DNA of 23,410 nucleotides, taken from positions 1 to 23,410 of IMG/VR virus record IMGVR_UViG_3300034198_009991; one strand, 5' to 3'. The translations under genes were made by a program, and so were the position numbers. Positions 21,231 to 23,410 of the stretch are shown here, piece after piece (position 1 is the first letter of the stretch; every line of letters begins with the position of its first letter). The stretch comes from a virus. The notes under the pieces were generated by a model. That model was not told where the DNA came from. It was given only the letters and a program-made list of their open reading frames with translations, and ran no database searches.

Positions 21231-21476
21231 TTAACTAAATGGTTTAACTTTTGCACCAGGCATTTTGGATGCCTTTCTTAACACATCATTCCACCCTGGG
21301 TTCTTTTGAATGAGTTTATCTGCCCATTCACCCACTTCTCCTACTCCAGCACAACCCTGAGACCAATCTTTGTCCCAGTCTGGGTTGTCTTTTCTCCATT
21401 GCTCGTAAGCGTTCACTGACATTACAAGTTCTTGAGTTTCACCTGTTTTCAAATTCTTAACTGGATACGTTGGCAT
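21231..21476 (-). CDS. FmdB-like small conserved cyanophage protein, 81 aa
   Basis: Begins MPTYPVKNLKTGETQELVMS, which copies the opening strands of FmdB-type zinc-ribbon proteins (MPTY...), and continues AYEQWRKDNPDWDKDWSQGC. The zinc-binding Cys pairs of FmdB are absent; only one Cys is present. It ends in a helix (GWNDVLRKASKMPG). A late-type box CTAAATA that includes the thyX stop codon lies 22 bases upstream of the ATG. Function unknown; a role with PhoH is possible because they are adjacent. Confidence 0.7.
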   Translation of the reverse strand: MPTYPVKNLKTGETQELVMSVNAYEQWRKDNPDWDKDWSQGCAGVGEVGEWADKLIQKNPGWNDVLRKASKMPGAKVKPFS

Positions 21477-21497
21477 AATTATGATAATGTGTAGATT

Positions 21498-21504
21498 TAT
21501 TTAG
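21498..21504 (-). promoter_or_regulatory. Late-promoter-like box CTAAATA over the thyX stop
   Basis: The minus strand reads CTAAATA; its TAA is the thyX stop codon. It lies 22 bases before the ATG at 21476. Confidence 0.4.
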
Positions 21505-22136
21505 ACCCATTCTAGGGCTTCTGCAACTGAAGGAAACTGTTCAGTAAATACCTTTTTACATTCCAGAGCAATATCCATATGCTCTTTCTGGGTTCCGTTA
21601 GCCGAACGAAGATTAATGTAGTGAATCCAAGAACGACAGGAACCGCTCATATAGATGCGCGTAGGGGTCGCCAGAGGCAGCACAAAGCGAGCACACTCCT
21701 TAGCGACACCGTGATCTAGAAGTTCCTTGTAGAGGCGCATAGAGTGTGCAAAATGATCCTGAATCTTACTCTGCAATGTCAATTTTTCGTACTCAGGAAT
21801 ATCATCAATCGAGTTCTGGCGGTTCTTGGTATCTTGACGACGAAGATCAGGAACAGGAATATACTCAGAAATCAGTGAAGAATCTGCATACCGCTGCGAA
21901 AATTCTTGATAGGTAAAACTTCTATGTCGAAGTATCTGAGCTGCAATACCACGGTTTGTTTCAATCTCAAGAGTCATAAAACTCTGTTCAAAAACAGACC
22001 AATGATTATGCTTAATGCAATAAGCAAGCAACTTGGTATAGTTTTCGTTGTCTTGATTCGCAGGGTTGCTAACTCTAGCAACATATGCCATTGTTTTTTC
22101 TGCATCTGGTGTAATGCTAATAAGTTTAACTGTCAT
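21501..22136 (-). CDS. thyX: Flavin-dependent thymidylate synthase ThyX, 211 aa
   Basis: The ThyX signature RHRx7S is present as RHRSFTYQEFS (70-80), followed by QRY. Also visible are HWSVFEQSFMTLEIETNRGI (substrate region) and ECARFVLPLATPTRIYMSGS then RSWIHYINLR near the C-terminus. The enzyme makes dTMP from dUMP with methylene-tetrahydrofolate and FAD/NADPH, and supplies nucleotides for phage DNA. Its length is typical. GAGG lies 7 bases before the ATG and overlaps the stop of the preceding 56-aa gene. Confidence 0.95.
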   Translation of the reverse strand: MTVKLISITPDAEKTMAYVARVSNPANQDNENYTKLLAYCIKHNHWSVFEQSFMTLEIETNRGIAAQILRHRSFTYQEFSQRYADSSLISEYIPVPDLRRQDTKNRQNSIDDIPEYEKLTLQSKIQDHFAHSMRLYKELLDHGVAKECARFVLPLATPTRIYMSGSCRSWIHYINLRSANGTQKEHMDIALECKKVFTEQFPSVAEALEWV

Positions 22137-22145
22137 TAAATTTCC

Positions 22146-22316
22146 TCAATCAGGGTATCCATCATCGTCTTCAAAGATCTCATCATAATCTGAAAGAGCT
22201 GCTGTAATCTTATCGTATTCCATGTAACTTTGAGTATCGGAATATACTTCAGATTTCAGAGAATCGACAAGCAACTCAAGATTGCGAATAATTAGTTTAA
22301 GTTTATCTTTATCCAT
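22146..22316 (-). CDS. Conserved cyanophage hypothetical protein, 56 aa
   Basis: Reads MDKDKLKLIIRNLELLVDSL, then KSEVYSDTQSYMEYDKITAA and the acidic end YDEIFEDDDGYPD. It is a helical, acidic protein placed directly before thyX; its stop codon region provides the thyX ribosome-binding site. I recognise the style from other cyanophages (often next to thyX). No function can be given. Confidence 0.75.
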   Translation of the reverse strand: MDKDKLKLIIRNLELLVDSLKSEVYSDTQSYMEYDKITAALSDYDEIFEDDDGYPD

Positions 22317-22321
22317 AGTAA

Positions 22322-23110
22322 TTATTGAAATAATTTTCCAAGGGTTTTTCTGAAATTTTTATATGGACACTGACTAAGAGTTGAATCATGTGTTAAATGT
22401 AATTGTGATGAATTCAGGTTATTGATTTTTTCTTCAGAAATATAATTAATTTTTGATGAAAAAGTTTTCCTATAGAAGGGTATAATTAACATAAGTGGTT
22501 CACCTTTTGGAACAACCTGTTTTTCTGTATTAATGTTTTCCACATTCATTTTTGTTTCAATTTTATAATTCCACTCGAAAAACCATGGAATTTTAAAAGG
22601 CGAAACATCACTATGAACAATTCCTGTGGATGAAGTAAATGATTTATTTCTATGCCACCATGGATGTGTAATCAAACAAGAAACCCCAGGATCAGTTTTA
22701 ATTATCCAAGGCGTATATATTTTTCCAAAGTGTCCATAGATGGGTTTATTTGGCATATTTGAAAATTGTTCATCTGCATGAGATTCATATGAAGTTTCGC
22801 CAAAATAATCTTCCATCCAATTAATATATAATCCACCATTCTCTTCTTCTCTAAAAATAAAGTCACACCAAGAAGGAATAATATATCCAGTGCTTAAAAA
22901 TTCTTGAATTCCCAAACACTTTTTAATATTGACTTTATTAAAATCATTAATTAATTCATATTGATTTTCTGGGTTTGTTTGATATTTAAATTTTCTATTA
23001 TTTAAAGGTAATTCTGAAAACCATTTTGGATAACATTTCGCAGATGCAACAGGTTCTGGAACTGTATTACGGTATTTTTCATCACAATAAAAATTAATTT
23101 TTAAGCCCAT
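22322..23110 (-). CDS. Phage protein of unknown function, 262 aa (DUF6065-like impression)
   Basis: Features: VASAKCYPKWFSELPLNNRK near the start; KKCLGIQEFLSTGYIIPSWC then DFIFREE; KTDPGVSCLITHPWWHRNKS then GIVHSDVSPFKIPWFFEWNY; EKQVVPKGEPLMLIIPFYRK; and CPYKNFRKTLGK. This P-x-W(C)D-F, S-C-L-I-T-H-P, GIVHSD, PFF/WFFEW order is that of a widespread phage family which I associate with DUF6065-type proteins of unknown activity. A sigma70-type promoter lies upstream (23160-23132). More AT-rich than thyX and PhoH, so possibly a recent arrival. Confidence 0.6.
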   Translation of the reverse strand: MGLKINFYCDEKYRNTVPEPVASAKCYPKWFSELPLNNRKFKYQTNPENQYELINDFNKVNIKKCLGIQEFLSTGYIIPSWCDFIFREEENGGLYINWMEDYFGETSYESHADEQFSNMPNKPIYGHFGKIYTPWIIKTDPGVSCLITHPWWHRNKSFTSSTGIVHSDVSPFKIPWFFEWNYKIETKMNVENINTEKQVVPKGEPLMLIIPFYRKTFSSKINYISEEKINNLNSSQLHLTHDSTLSQCPYKNFRKTLGKLFQ

Positions 23111-23131
23111 GTCTTTAAAATATTTGTTCCA

Positions 23132-23160
23132 ATTATATCATAAAAAAAGGAGGGAATCAA
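23132..23160 (-). promoter_or_regulatory. Sigma70-type promoter overlapping a terminator
   Basis: The minus strand has TTGATT (23160-23155), 17 bases, TATAAT (23137-23132). The -35 is the terminator loop, the spacer contains the second stem arm and the T tract. It would drive the 262-aa gene and perhaps thyX and PhoH beyond. Confidence 0.7.
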
Positions 23161-23166
23161 CCCTCC
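23142..23166 (-). terminator. Strong rho-independent terminator after the Cys-rich gene
   Basis: GGAGGG, 6-base loop TTGATT, CCCTCC, then seven T on the minus strand, ending transcription of the 58-aa gene. Confidence 0.9.
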
Positions 23167-23173
23167 ATTTGTA

Positions 23174-23350
23174 TTAGGAATGAGTTAACATCGATCTACA
23201 TATCCTCTTACACGTTTGCGAATCATCGTCACATTCTGTCATACATTCAAAATAGGAATTCATTAATTCGTGTTCATCAATAAACTCATCTATGGTTTTT
23301 TCTAAACTAGTCCAAGCAGCCAATTGATTGTAAGAAATTAAGTTGTGCAT
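23174..23350 (-). CDS. Small Cys-rich hypothetical protein, 58 aa
   Basis: Reads MHNLISYNQLAAWTSLEKTI, then DEFIDEHELMNSYFECMTEC and DDDSQTCKRICRSMLTHS. It has a twin CX3C motif (C-x3-C-x6-C-x3-C), which may bind a metal or form disulfides. I chose the ATG at 23350 over one at 23368 because GGAGGT lies 4-5 bases before it. The ATG is in the 3' arm of an 8-bp hairpin whose loop holds the ribosome-binding site. A terminator follows 8 bases downstream. Function unknown. Confidence 0.75.
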   Translation of the reverse strand: MHNLISYNQLAAWTSLEKTIDEFIDEHELMNSYFECMTECDDDSQTCKRICRSMLTHS

Positions 23351-23399
23351 AATAACCTCCATGCACAAAGAACATCATAATAATGGAGTTTTCGCTCAT
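23307..23399 (-). CDS. Possible 30-aa leader peptide overlapping the Cys-rich gene
   Basis: An ATG at 23399 with AGGTGA upstream opens MSENSIIMMFFVHGGYYAQL and stops at 23307, in another frame than the 58-aa gene and passing through the hairpin at 23343-23368. It could be a coupling or attenuation leader. It may equally be chance, since the upstream context is cut by the window edge. Confidence 0.25.
   Translation of the reverse strand: MSENSIIMMFFVHGGYYAQLNFLQSIGCLD
23343..23368 (-). promoter_or_regulatory. Translation-initiation hairpin of the Cys-rich gene
   Basis: The minus strand reads TTGTGCAT, GGAGGTTATT, ATGCACAA: an exact 8-bp inverted repeat. The ribosome-binding site GGAGG is in the 10-base loop and the ATG begins the 3' arm. 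Confidence 0.6.
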
Positions 23400-23410
23400 T
23401 TGTATCACCT

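Noticed and set aside
1-23410. CRISPR array, insertion sequence, integrase or attachment site
   Set aside because: No regularly spaced direct repeats, transposase or integrase motifs, or tRNA-overlapping direct repeats were seen; the phage appears to be strictly lytic in type.

Overview
This window is part of the genome of a T4-like cyanophage, a contractile-tailed myovirus of Synechococcus/Prochlorococcus-type hosts. The evidence is a set of T4-core virion and replication genes (gp5, gp27-like, gp26, gp48, gp53, gp54-like, gp4, gp32, gp33, gp59) together with cyanophage-typical genes: PhoH, ThyX, a DUF1825 protein otherwise found in cyanobacteria, a RecB/MGME1-like nuclease and many tiny conserved ORFs. 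The DNA is AT-rich. Genes are packed with ATGA/TAATG overlaps, and most lie on the minus strand.

Layout, read right to left in the direction of most transcription. (A) 23410-19461, metabolism and regulation: a small Cys-rich protein, a terminator that overlaps a promoter, a 262-aa unknown, a 56-aa unknown, ThyX, an FmdB-like small protein, PhoH, a RecB-like nuclease and the late-transcription coactivator gp33. (B) 19460-16479, replication: a LAGLIDADG homing endonuclease, the gp59 helicase loader, a NUMOD-like mobile-type gene, a DUF1825 protein and the gp32 single-strand-binding protein. Each of the two mobile-type genes has its own perfect T4-type late promoter. (C) 14045-16478 on the plus strand: gp4 head completion, a 116-aa unknown, gp48 tail-tube cap and gp53 baseplate wedge. 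This block converges on gp32. (D) 14006-1597, the tail/baseplate operon: gp54-like tube initiator, gp26, a small gp51-like protein, two tandem tape-measure-like proteins, gp27-like hub, a 71-aa unknown, gp5 hub/spike, a beta-helix protein, two paralogous structural proteins and a further structural protein. (E) 1600-1, an early-type cluster behind a near-consensus sigma70 promoter: small ORFs, tRNA-Leu(UAA), tRNA-Thr(UGU) and the start of a Mom-like protein that runs off the left edge.

The most notable observation is the pair of long tail proteins between the gp26/gp51-like pair and the gp27-like hub. They appear distantly paralogous in their membrane-active core and carry different enzyme-like cargo. 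One has a SleB-type cell-wall hydrolase domain, which would replace the lysozyme domain missing from this phage's gp5. The other has a segment that closely fits the H-Y signature of PARP-type ADP-ribosyltransferases. The window also shows strong regulatory compaction: stop codons inside -35 and late-promoter elements, a terminator loop that doubles as a -35 box, a gp32 terminator embedded antisense in gp53, and interleaved divergent late promoters. A 28-bp perfect palindrome lies inside the gp5 gene.
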